A DNA stretch of 64,000 nt from positions 1 to 64,000 of the forward strand of contig CAKRFN010000014.1 of assembly GCA_934320655.1 (NCBI GenBank), read 5' to 3'. This document shows, in pieces, positions 16,948-25,906 of the stretch (within the stretch, counting starts at the first letter, position 1; each line of letters begins with the position of its first letter). The notes below the pieces were generated by a model, which searched no databases, had not been told where the DNA came from, and worked only from the letters and a program-made list of their open reading frames with translations. Position numbers and translations under genes: made by a program. Origin of the DNA: an uncultured Eubacterium sp. GTDB taxonomy: Bacteria; Bacillota; Clostridia; Lachnospirales; Lachnospiraceae.

Positions 16948-17931
16948 ATGGAAAAAATATCATTTGTAATACCATGTTATTACTCTGAAAAAACGGTAGC
17001 GGATGTGATTAAACGTATAATAAAGACTGTTATGGCTGATGGTAATTATGATTATGAAATCATCTGTGTAAATGATGGATCGACAGATGGAACATATGCC
17101 ATATTGAGAAAATTGAGTGAAAAAAATTGCAGGATAAGGGTCATAGATTTAGCAAGAAATTTTGGACAGCATGCAGCGTTGATGGCAGCATTTAACTATG
17201 TAACAGGTGATTTGGTGATCTGTTTGGATGATGATGGACAAAATCCTCCTGAAGAAATGTTCTCTATTATTGATAAGTTAGAAGAAGGCTATGATCTTGT
17301 CTCTGCAAAATATGAAAAAGAGAAGAAGCGATCTTTGCTCAGACGTATAGGATCAAAGGTTAGTTTCGCTATGTCGCATTATTTGATCAATATGCCAAAA
17401 GATATTGAATTGAATAGTTATTATGGCATGAAGCGTTTTGTGGTAAACGAGATTATAAAATATAAAAATTCATATCCGTTTGTACATGGTTTGGCTTTAA
17501 GAGTAACAAGAAATATTGCAAACGTACCCATGCGTCATGATGCAAGAACTGTTGGAACATCAAATTATACATTCAAGAGTCTGTTAAAATTGTGGCTTAA
17601 TGGTTTTACTGCGTTTTCAGAGAAACCGTTACGTTTAGCTGCGGTGACAGGTATAATCTGTTCAATGCTTGGAATTGTGTCGGCAATAGTTATTATTATT
17701 CAAAGACTAACCGGTCATATTCAATCAATGGGTTATGCATCTATGATGGCTGCATTGTTGCTGTTTAGTGGCATTATTATGATGTTTTTGGGTTTGTTGG
17801 GCGAGTATATAGGTCGTATGTATATTTGTATCAATAACGCACCGCAGTATGCAATTCGTGAAACACAAAATATTGAGTCATTAATAGAGGAGTATCAGCC
17901 AAGTGGAAAAGAAAAAAATATTGGTGCTTAA
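16948..17931 (+). CDS. GT2 polyprenyl-phosphate glycosyltransferase (ArnC/GtrB type)
   Basis: The 327-residue protein has a GT-A domain of family 2 (FVIPCYYSEKTV, CVNDGSTDGT, LARNFGQHAALMAAF, CLDDDGQNPPEE) and two C-terminal membrane helices near residues 232-300. The DDDGQNPPEE box and the topology are those of ArnC, GtrB and dolichol-phosphate mannose synthase, which load one sugar onto undecaprenyl phosphate on the inner face of the membrane. In this cluster the sugar is probably the 4-amino-4,6-dideoxyhexose. The ATG at 16948 is preferred to a TTG at 16939. The downstream ATP-grasp gene starts within its last codons. Confidence 0.9.
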   Translation: MEKISFVIPCYYSEKTVADVIKRIIKTVMADGNYDYEIICVNDGSTDGTYAILRKLSEKNCRIRVIDLARNFGQHAALMAAFNYVTGDLVICLDDDGQNPPEEMFSIIDKLEEGYDLVSAKYEKEKKRSLLRRIGSKVSFAMSHYLINMPKDIELNSYYGMKRFVVNEIIKYKNSYPFVHGLALRVTRNIANVPMRHDARTVGTSNYTFKSLLKLWLNGFTAFSEKPLRLAAVTGIICSMLGIVSAIVIIIQRLTGHIQSMGYASMMAALLLFSGIIMMFLGLLGEYIGRMYICINNAPQYAIRETQNIESLIEEYQPSGKEKNIGA

Positions 17932-19087
17932 TGGGAGTTTTTGTGAGACGCCTGTTATCAAAAAACTTAAGGAAATGGGTTATTATGTGGTGACTTCAGG
18001 GAATGCACCAGAGCTGGAAGGGCATGCTTTTGCGGATGAATATCTTGCAGGGGATTATTCAGATAAAGAATGGGTGCTTGGTCTGGTGAAGAAAAACAAA
18101 ATGGATGGGATCATAAGCTGTGCCAATGATTTTGGTACGATTACAGCTGCATATGTCGCAGAACAGATGGGATGGGCTGGACATGATACATATGAAAACA
18201 CGTTGCTCTTGCATCACAAGGATTTATTCAAGGCATATTGTGCAGAAAAAAATATCCCGTCTGTGAAGTCGGAAGTATTTCATGATTTGGAAAAACTACT
18301 GAGATATACCAAAAGATGTGAATATCCAATCATTGTGAAAGCAAACGATCTGACAGGTGGAAAAGGGATTTGTCGTGCGAATAATTATGAAGAGGCATGT
18401 GAGGCGGCAAAAAGTGCGTTTGAAATTTCACGGGATAAACAGATATTAGTAGAACCATTCATAGAGGGAACGCAACATGCGGTAGATGCGTTTATTGCAG
18501 AGGGAAAAATAATTGCGACGGCTAGCTGCAACTGTTATTCCTATGTGAATCCTTACCTGATACAGACGGAGACATATCCATCTGATTTTGAGTTTCAGGA
18601 TGTTATGCCTATCTGTAAGATTATTGAGGATATGGTTGATGATCTACATCTGGTTGATGGTGTATTCACGGTTCAGTATATGCGTAAAAATGACCAGATT
18701 TATATTATAGAAGTTATGAGAAGGCTGACCGGCAATCTTTCTTTTTCTTTATATGAGAAAGCAACCGGATTTTCATGGTATGAAGCATACATCCGATCTT
18801 CCCTTGGAATGAAATGTGATGGTTTAAAGCCAGTGAGTGACAAAAAACAATTCTGTGGACATCATGGAATTTTTGCAGACCGTAATGGTGTATTGGAGAA
18901 CTATGAGATACCGGAAGATATCAAAACGCATGTTTATGAGCAGGTGGAATTGATGCATCCGGGAGAACAGATAACGAATTATAAAATGCAGCGGATCGCT
19001 TCGTTTTTTTATATATACGATTCAAAATCTGAGATGGAAAATGCAGCTCAGACCTTCCATCAAAGGGTAAAGGTATGTATGAAATGA
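17903..19087 (+). CDS. ATP-grasp family carboxylate-amine ligase-like protein
   Basis: The 394-residue protein shows an N-terminal Rossmann-like domain (ILVLNGSFCETPVIKKLKEMG), then the ATP-grasp core with PIIVKANDLTGGKGI (ATP-binding Lys and Gly-rich loop) and LVEPFIEGTQHAVDAFI. The metal-site region is FTVQYMRKNDQIYIIEVMRRLTG. Enzymes of this type join a carboxylate to an amine through an acyl-phosphate. In an amino-sugar cluster the amine may be the sugar C4 nitrogen and the acid the product of the next gene. The GTG start lies inside the GT2 gene. Confidence 0.8.
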   Translation: MEKKKILVLNGSFCETPVIKKLKEMGYYVVTSGNAPELEGHAFADEYLAGDYSDKEWVLGLVKKNKMDGIISCANDFGTITAAYVAEQMGWAGHDTYENTLLLHHKDLFKAYCAEKNIPSVKSEVFHDLEKLLRYTKRCEYPIIVKANDLTGGKGICRANNYEEACEAAKSAFEISRDKQILVEPFIEGTQHAVDAFIAEGKIIATASCNCYSYVNPYLIQTETYPSDFEFQDVMPICKIIEDMVDDLHLVDGVFTVQYMRKNDQIYIIEVMRRLTGNLSFSLYEKATGFSWYEAYIRSSLGMKCDGLKPVSDKKQFCGHHGIFADRNGVLENYEIPEDIKTHVYEQVELMHPGEQITNYKMQRIASFFYIYDSKSEMENAAQTFHQRVKVCMK

Positions 19088-20733
19088 AAAAAACAAATGT
19101 AGAACAGCATGTGCATATTTTAGATTGCACTTTACGGGATGGAGCTTATATCATTGATGCGCACTTTGGAGCACCTGCGTTAAAAGGTATTATCAAAAGG
19201 ATGCAGGATGCGAATATTGAGATCATAGAGTGTGGCTGGCTAAAAAATCAGCCTTATGAGGAGGGAACATCGTTTTTCCATGTCCCGGGAGATATCGAAC
19301 CATATATATTGGAAAAAAAGGCTGGTTGTATCTATACGGTTATGATTGACTGGGATCGTTATGACCTAGATAATCTGCCAGCATGTGACCATAAAACAAT
19401 AGACGCGGTTCGTGTTGTGTTCCCATATGGGAAACATCACGAGGGAATCCGTGTAGGAAAGCAGATTGAGGACAAAGGGTACGATGTTTTTTATCAGGCA
19501 GCCAATACGTTAGCATATTCAGATGTGGATTTGCGTGAGCTGGCAGCTGAGGTCAACCAGACAAAGGCAAGAGCTATTTCTATTGTTGATACATTTGGTG
19601 CGATGTATCATAAGGATTTAGACCGGATTATGCATGTGTTGGATGAAGAATTACGGGATGATATTGCGATAGGATTTCATTCTCATAACAATCAACAGCT
19701 CTCGTTTGCACTGTCTATTCATTTTGTAGAACAGATGCTTGCAAGCAGTGATAGAACGATCATAGTGGATGCCAGCCTTTGTGGGATGGGGCGGGGAGCC
19801 GGGAATGCCACGACAGAGTTGATCGCAAATTATCTGAACCGCAATCAGCTAGGACATTATGACATGGATATGATTATGGATGCAATCGATACCTACATGA
19901 ACCCCTTTCAGGAGAAATATACATGGGGATATTCGACACCCTATTTTATTGCGGGAATGTACTGCTGTCATGTCAATAATATTGCATATTTGATTAAAAA
20001 CCATCGGACAAGTGCAAAGGATATGCGGAACATTATTGAATCTTTGAAACCGGATGATAGAAGAAAGTATGATTATGATTTGTTGGAACAGAAATACATA
20101 GAAAATCAGAGCCGTCAGGTGGATGATAGGCAGGCATTGGAACAGTTGAGAAAGGCTGTAGCTGGAAGAAACGTTTTATTGATTGCACCAGGCAAATCTG
20201 TGAATGAGCAAAAAGGGACAATTCGGTCTTATATCAAAGATAATAATCCTGTCATTATTGATGTTAATGCAGTTACGGTGCATTATCCGGTGGATTATTT
20301 GTTTTTGATTAATAAAACTAGATATGACTATGCAAGAGATGTTTATGCGGCAGTATTTCATAATACAAAAAAAATATTATTGTCAAATATTAAGTCTGAA
20401 GCGGGAATAGATGAATTAGTCGTAAGGTTTGATCGCGTGATGAAGACTGGATGGGAGCATTTTGATAATGCAGTCATTTGTTGTTTGCGATTATTGATAC
20501 TACTCCAAGTAATGAATGTTGCGCTTGCAGGTTTTGATCAGTTTGAAGAAGGATATAATACCAGCTATGCAGACGAGACATTGCCTACATTACAGGGGAA
20601 GTATTCAGCTGAGAAAATAAATAAAGAACTTAAGCAGATGTTTGACGAGTTTTGCTTAACAAACAAAGAGAATATGAGTATTGAATTTGTGACGGAAAGT
20701 GGATTTGGCAAAGAACCAGGTGGTATCCAGTAG
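19075..20733 (+). CDS. DmpG/HMGL-like aldolase fused to a DUF115/MptE-like domain
   Basis: The 552-residue protein has two parts. Residues about 12-290 form a DRE-TIM metallolyase: LDCTLRDGAYI (metal and base), FHSHNNQQLSF (metal-binding His pair) and GMGRGAGNATTEL, which parallels the GLGAGAGN loop of 4-hydroxy-2-oxovalerate aldolase. Residues about 350-530 start VLLIAPGKSV and continue NPVIIDVNAVTVHYPVDYLFLIN, similar to DUF115/MAF-type Rossmann domains. The aldolase may make a short hydroxy- or keto-acid that the ATP-grasp enzyme attaches to an amino sugar. An ATG at 19084 overlaps the previous stop and is an alternative start. Confidence 0.75.
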   Translation: MYEMKKTNVEQHVHILDCTLRDGAYIIDAHFGAPALKGIIKRMQDANIEIIECGWLKNQPYEEGTSFFHVPGDIEPYILEKKAGCIYTVMIDWDRYDLDNLPACDHKTIDAVRVVFPYGKHHEGIRVGKQIEDKGYDVFYQAANTLAYSDVDLRELAAEVNQTKARAISIVDTFGAMYHKDLDRIMHVLDEELRDDIAIGFHSHNNQQLSFALSIHFVEQMLASSDRTIIVDASLCGMGRGAGNATTELIANYLNRNQLGHYDMDMIMDAIDTYMNPFQEKYTWGYSTPYFIAGMYCCHVNNIAYLIKNHRTSAKDMRNIIESLKPDDRRKYDYDLLEQKYIENQSRQVDDRQALEQLRKAVAGRNVLLIAPGKSVNEQKGTIRSYIKDNNPVIIDVNAVTVHYPVDYLFLINKTRYDYARDVYAAVFHNTKKILLSNIKSEAGIDELVVRFDRVMKTGWEHFDNAVICCLRLLILLQVMNVALAGFDQFEEGYNTSYADETLPTLQGKYSAEKINKELKQMFDEFCLTNKENMSIEFVTESGFGKEPGGIQ

Positions 20734-20849
20734 AGAAAAGCGAGGTTGTCTGTTGTATGAAAAAAATACATAGGAACATGCGTGTAGCACTAATGTGAAC
20801 TCAAACTTTGGAAAAGTGTCAGACTGTTGCTATTTAGAGAGGAAAAGTT

Positions 20850-23600
20850 TTGAAAAGTATTAGAATACAAGAGATAAAAGTTTTAACTATTTTTGGGGTT
20901 GTTTTATTCATAGTTTGTTTGGCATTCTTTTCTCCTAAAACGAAAATATCTGAAATGATTAGCACTAATTTAACTGGCAGTGGAACCATTGCTGATCCAT
21001 TTTTGATAGATAATGCACAAGATTTGTTATGGATTTCAGAAGAAGTCAATGCTGGAAATGAATTTAATGACTGTTATTTTTGTCAGACTTCAAATATAGA
21101 TATGAATGAAATTGAGAATTGGATTCCAATAGGCAATGATCAGTTTTCATTTGGCGGTATATATGAGGGTAATGGTTATTATTTAAAAAATCTGAATATT
21201 GAAAATGAAAATGCGGCATTATTTTATACTTTGAATGGTGCTATTTGTAATCTGGGAATAGAAAGTGGGAGAATTGAAGGAACTAGATGTGCATCGTTCG
21301 CTATTTTTCAGAAATCTAGCGATGCAGCAATTATAGATTGTTATAGTAAAGCACAACTAATCGGAGATTATGTAGGAGGGATAGCAAATTGTTTTTGGAG
21401 TGGAAAAATAATTTGCTGTTGGTCTGATTGTGAAATTATTTCAGATAATTCGTATGGCATAATATGTGATGGAACAGATGTAAAGCTATATAGTTGTAGA
21501 AGCACTTCTAATATGCTATTTCCAGAACTTATGTCAGGAAATGAATGCTATTCAAAATCAATGGACGAGTTGTGTCAGAAAAAAGAAATAGGGAGATTTA
21601 ATCGATATATAGCATTGGCACAAGGTCTCTTTGCTGATAAATATAAAGTGAAGCTTAAGCTATTAAGTCAAAATATGGATTTTGATTCTAACAGAACGCT
21701 GGTAGAAACATATGAGTTTGTTAACGAATGGACATTTCCTGTTATCGCATTATTATTTGTAGTAGTGCTTTTTAGAAAGTTTTTAAATAGAAAAAAAGAG
21801 CACTGGTTAACCATACTGTTTATTGTTAGTACAATAACTCTTTTTTCAGATGTTTTTGCAATTTATCTTGGAATAAAAAATTTAAAAATATCACAGTTTA
21901 TTTACTTATTTGCAATAAACTATATCTTTTTGATTAGTTTTTATTCGGTAATAGAAAACAGAAAATTTAATATGGCAGACATACTGCATAAAAACCGTTT
22001 TATGTTAGGTGTAGTAGGCATAGTACTATTTGTAGAAATATTACAATTTCATGATATGCCGCATTTTGATGGAACCTTATACTACGGAAGTCTTGTAAGA
22101 TCAATAGATGAATGTAGGTTAAATCTTTCAACATATTTGGGAGCATTTGTTTGTTGGAAAGAAATTCATGGATTAGCCCTTTTTTTAGCTCCATGGGAGT
22201 GTTTGTTTCATGGAGAAATGATAGGACTATATATTGGAAATATAGTTATATCGGCTATTACTATATATTTCTTTTTTGACTTATTTAGGATACTTTATGA
22301 TGGTTTGGATGATGTTCTAATTTCTTTATTTTGTATATGCTTTTTCTTCTTTCCATATGCGGTAGGATTATTTACATATTTTTGCATGGACTATCAACTA
22401 CCGTTGTTTGCAATTTGGTTAGTATATGGGATTGTAAAGGAAAATGATATCTTGATTTCTTTTTGTGGTTTTTTGCTTTCCTTTACCAAAATAACTGGAT
22501 TTGTATTTTATGTAATAGTCATAGCTGGATATGTGGTACTGAATATTGTTGGAAACAAAGGATTTAAAAACCAGAAAAAATATCAGACAAGAGTAATCTA
22601 TTGGTTGTTGCCGGTTATAGAATTTTTATTTATGTATAAATATTCTGGAAGTTTGGCAATTCAAAATTTTTTTGGCTCGTATCATACAGATAAACCTATC
22701 GCATTGAAAAATGTAACAGAATTTATTTGCACTATTGATCAATCATTTATATATGGATTTAGATGGCTCGTTTTACTTATGCTAGTAATAGCAGTGATAA
22801 ATATATATTTTGATAAAAGTGATGCTAGCGGATTGGGTGTGCATGGCAAAAGGATAGTAATGTCCGTTTGTGGAGGATGTATATCGGTAGTTTGTTTATT
22901 ATTAGTGTATAATGGTGATGCCATGTGTCCAAGATATACAGCAATATTAAATGTAGGATATATCTTGATTTTGCCAGTTGCTATTTGTAATTTGCTTAGG
23001 AAGACAAAGACTGGTACTAGATTTGTAGCAGCTGCCATGTGTGTGTTAATGATTATTCAGACATATGTTAATGTTGATCCTGCAATGTGCATGAACCATG
23101 CTATAGATTTGGGGAATTCCAAGATATATGCTGGCGTCCCACCGTATATATCAACGATTGAATGGAATGATCAAACTGTTTTAAATGATAATTATGTGTA
23201 TAATTATCAACACAATGCCTATGGCAATTTGATGAATGAGGTGTTTGCACAGATTAATCCTGTTGAGGATCAGAAATTTTACGTTTTGGATGCGCATGAG
23301 TATGAATTAAATATTGTTGGATCATGGAATAGAAATTATAAGATCTATTGGAATTCTAAGAAAAAACGATTTAATTTTGATGAGTGGGATAAATATGCAC
23401 ATTATTTAAATGTTGCTAATATTACGACGGATGCTATTTGTAACGGAAGTAATCTGGAAGAAGAATTTTTTTTGATTCTGCCGAGCAGGGTGAATCGAGA
23501 GGTAATCGATTTATTAAGTGAACAATATCGTATTGAACAAAGATATACGGCAGAGAATATATACGCTAATTTAGAAATTATATATTTTAAGCATAAATGA
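20850..23600 (+). CDS. Large membrane protein: outside GLUG-type domain plus GT-C-like multi-pass region
   Basis: The 916-residue protein begins with one membrane helix, then about 200 residues of GLUG-like beta-repeat (GSGTIADPFLIDNAQDLLWI, WIPIGNDQFSFGGIYEGNGY, LKNLNIENENAALFYTLNGA). From about residue 290 it has ten or more membrane helices. An acidic loop HFDGTLYYGSLVRSIDE follows one helix, as in GT-C enzymes that use lipid-linked sugars, and a soluble tail of about 150 residues ends it. It is probably the transferase that uses the polyprenyl-sugar outside the cell. The region is very AT-rich. The TTG start has GAGAGG upstream. I know no exact counterpart. Confidence 0.6.
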   Translation: MKSIRIQEIKVLTIFGVVLFIVCLAFFSPKTKISEMISTNLTGSGTIADPFLIDNAQDLLWISEEVNAGNEFNDCYFCQTSNIDMNEIENWIPIGNDQFSFGGIYEGNGYYLKNLNIENENAALFYTLNGAICNLGIESGRIEGTRCASFAIFQKSSDAAIIDCYSKAQLIGDYVGGIANCFWSGKIICCWSDCEIISDNSYGIICDGTDVKLYSCRSTSNMLFPELMSGNECYSKSMDELCQKKEIGRFNRYIALAQGLFADKYKVKLKLLSQNMDFDSNRTLVETYEFVNEWTFPVIALLFVVVLFRKFLNRKKEHWLTILFIVSTITLFSDVFAIYLGIKNLKISQFIYLFAINYIFLISFYSVIENRKFNMADILHKNRFMLGVVGIVLFVEILQFHDMPHFDGTLYYGSLVRSIDECRLNLSTYLGAFVCWKEIHGLALFLAPWECLFHGEMIGLYIGNIVISAITIYFFFDLFRILYDGLDDVLISLFCICFFFFPYAVGLFTYFCMDYQLPLFAIWLVYGIVKENDILISFCGFLLSFTKITGFVFYVIVIAGYVVLNIVGNKGFKNQKKYQTRVIYWLLPVIEFLFMYKYSGSLAIQNFFGSYHTDKPIALKNVTEFICTIDQSFIYGFRWLVLLMLVIAVINIYFDKSDASGLGVHGKRIVMSVCGGCISVVCLLLVYNGDAMCPRYTAILNVGYILILPVAICNLLRKTKTGTRFVAAAMCVLMIIQTYVNVDPAMCMNHAIDLGNSKIYAGVPPYISTIEWNDQTVLNDNYVYNYQHNAYGNLMNEVFAQINPVEDQKFYVLDAHEYELNIVGSWNRNYKIYWNSKKKRFNFDEWDKYAHYLNVANITTDAICNGSNLEEEFFLILPSRVNREVIDLLSEQYRIEQRYTAENIYANLEIIYFKHK

Positions 23601-23628
23601 TTCGATGCAATAAAGGAAAAGAGAATGC

Positions 23629-24867
23629 ATGAACGATAATGCCTATTATAAATCTAATTTCATATGGAACACCCTCGCCGGTCTGGTGAATGCTGCTGAG
23701 GCGGTCATTCTTTTGATGGTTGTTGGCAGAACGAACGGATTAGGGGATGCAGGTATTCTGACGATCGCATTTGCGATTGGAAATTTGATGATGACGATTG
23801 GGCGTTATGGAGTCAGAAACTATCAGGTGACGGATGTAGAGGAGAGATTGTCTTTTGGGTCATATTTCACGCATAGAATCTGTACAGTTTTTTTGATGGG
23901 AATCGTGACTGGTACATATCTTATTTATGCCTGGTATTTCAAGGGTTATTCGGAATATAAGAGCAGGGTGATTTTATTGATTTGTCTTATATATGCGGTA
24001 GAATCTTTGGAAGATGTATTTTGGGGCTTGTACCAGAAGAATGGTCGGATCGATATAGGGGCGAAAATATTTATCGCACGCTGGGCGCTGCATCTGGTCG
24101 TAACATCCATAGGGCTGTGTCTGACGCATCAACTGATACAATCGCTAGTCTGGGGGTTTTTGACGGGAACGTTCATGTCACTGGTGGCAAACCGAAAGCT
24201 GATTCATGCCTATTATAAAGGGTCTTTCATTCAGTGGGAAGGTGTAAAGCAGATTTTTGGCAGCTGTTTTCCATTATTTATTGTGGCATTTCTTACCAAT
24301 TATGTTACGAATGCACCGAAATATGCAATAGATAAGTATATGTCAGAAGCGGAACAGGCATGCTACGGTTATATAGCCATGCCTGTTTTCGTAGTGATGC
24401 TGTTTAGCAGCTTTGTTTATCAGCCGATGCTGACAGATATTGCAGATGAATGGAAAACGCAAAACATGCATAGCCTGAAGAACCGTATTTTTAAGATCGC
24501 GGCCGTAGTGATCGGGTTGACAGTGGTATGTCTGACAGGCGCGTATATATGTGGAATACCTGTTTTATCATGGCTGTATGCAACAGATTTGAAAGCTTAT
24601 AAAACGGAACTTTTGATGCTCATGATCGCAGGAGGTGGTCTTGGGCTGGTTACTTTTGCCAGTACATTGTTGACGGTTATCAGGAAACAAAAGGTTACGA
24701 TGCTGGGGTATGTGTTTGTTGCATTGCTGTCAAAGCTGTTTTTTGGACATATGGTAAAAAGTTCTGGGCTTTCAGGTGCTGCCGGATTTTATGCGGTGCT
24801 GATGTGGGGCTTGGCAGCATTTTATGGTGGTGTGATCCATTGGCAACTGAGGAAAAAGAGTATGTAG
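23629..24867 (+). CDS. Polysaccharide flippase, Wzx/RfbX-like
   Basis: The 412-residue protein has about twelve membrane segments and the pattern of the MOP superfamily (N-terminal SNFIWNTLAGLVNAAEAVILLMVVGR cut here by many glycines, and YAIDKYMSEAEQACYGYIAMP in the middle). Such proteins turn polyprenyl-linked sugars across the membrane. In this cluster it would flip the product of the GT2 enzyme so that the GT-C-like protein can use it outside. It starts 28 bases after the large membrane protein and ends 19 before rfbB. Confidence 0.85.
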   Translation: MNDNAYYKSNFIWNTLAGLVNAAEAVILLMVVGRTNGLGDAGILTIAFAIGNLMMTIGRYGVRNYQVTDVEERLSFGSYFTHRICTVFLMGIVTGTYLIYAWYFKGYSEYKSRVILLICLIYAVESLEDVFWGLYQKNGRIDIGAKIFIARWALHLVVTSIGLCLTHQLIQSLVWGFLTGTFMSLVANRKLIHAYYKGSFIQWEGVKQIFGSCFPLFIVAFLTNYVTNAPKYAIDKYMSEAEQACYGYIAMPVFVVMLFSSFVYQPMLTDIADEWKTQNMHSLKNRIFKIAAVVIGLTVVCLTGAYICGIPVLSWLYATDLKAYKTELLMLMIAGGGLGLVTFASTLLTVIRKQKVTMLGYVFVALLSKLFFGHMVKSSGLSGAAGFYAVLMWGLAAFYGGVIHWQLRKKSM

Positions 24868-24886
24868 ATAACGGAGGAGAATACCC

Positions 24887-25906
24887 ATGACTACAATTGT
24901 TACAGGCGGGGCCGGTTTTATTGGCTCAAACTTCATTTTTCATATGTTACATAAATATCCGGACGACCGCATTGTTTGTCTGGACAAGCTGACCTATGCG
25001 GGTAATCTGTCTACGCTTGCACCGGTTATGGAGCAGCAAAACTTTAGGTTTGTAAAGCTGGATATCTGTGACAGAGAGGGGGTGTACCGGCTATTTGAGG
25101 AAGAACACCCCGATGTTGTAGTGAATTTTGCAGCAGAATCCCATGTGGATCGGTCTATTGAGGATCCTGGTATCTTTCTGCAGACAAATATCATGGGAAC
25201 AGCAGTATTGATGGATGCCTGCCGTGAGTATGGAATCGCCAGATATCATCAGGTATCTACGGATGAGGTCTATGGTGATTTGCCATTGGACAGACCGGAT
25301 CTGTTTTTTACGGAAGATACACCGATCCACACATCCAGTCCGTATTCTTCCTCCAAAGCAGGAGCTGATTTGCTGGTGCTGGCTTATCACAGAACTTATG
25401 GGCTGCCGGTTACGATTAGCCGGTGTTCAAATAATTACGGACCCTATCATTTCCCAGAGAAGCTGATACCGCTCATGATAACGAATGCTTTGAATGACAA
25501 GCCGTTACCGGTTTATGGAGATGGATTAAATGTGCGTGACTGGCTGTATGTAGAGGATCACTGCAAAGCGATTGATCTGATTGTGCAGAATGGTCGTGTG
25601 GGAGAGGTCTATAATGTCGGCGGACATAATGAAATGAAAAATATTGATATTGTGAAGTTGATCTGTCAGGAGCTTGGAAAGCCTGAGTCGCTGATTCAAT
25701 ATGTTTCCGACCGGAAAGGGCATGACAGACGGTATGCGATTGACCCGGCAAAGATCCATAAGGAACTGGGCTGGCTTCCGGAGATGACGTTTGCAGATGG
25801 TATTCACAAGACGATTCAATGGTACTTAGATCACCGGAAGTGGTGGGAAACTATCATATCGGGAGAATATCAGAATTATTATAAGAAAATGTATATCAAT
25901 AGGTAG
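24887..25906 (+). CDS. rfbB: dTDP-glucose 4,6-dehydratase
   Basis: The 339-residue enzyme turns dTDP-glucose into the 4-keto-6-deoxy sugar, the common substrate for amino-sugar formation. It has the NAD-binding TGGAGFIGSNFI, the active-site STDEVYGDL with Asp and Glu, YSSSKAGAD with the Tyr and Lys, and SRCSNNYGPYHFPEKLIP. These identify RmlB with high certainty. No rfbC or rfbD lies in the window, so rhamnose is not made by this cluster. GGAG precedes the ATG, and the gene overlaps the opposing GT-C gene tail to tail by 11 bases. Confidence 0.97.
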   Translation: MTTIVTGGAGFIGSNFIFHMLHKYPDDRIVCLDKLTYAGNLSTLAPVMEQQNFRFVKLDICDREGVYRLFEEEHPDVVVNFAAESHVDRSIEDPGIFLQTNIMGTAVLMDACREYGIARYHQVSTDEVYGDLPLDRPDLFFTEDTPIHTSSPYSSSKAGADLLVLAYHRTYGLPVTISRCSNNYGPYHFPEKLIPLMITNALNDKPLPVYGDGLNVRDWLYVEDHCKAIDLIVQNGRVGEVYNVGGHNEMKNIDIVKLICQELGKPESLIQYVSDRKGHDRRYAIDPAKIHKELGWLPEMTFADGIHKTIQWYLDHRKWWETIISGEYQNYYKKMYINR

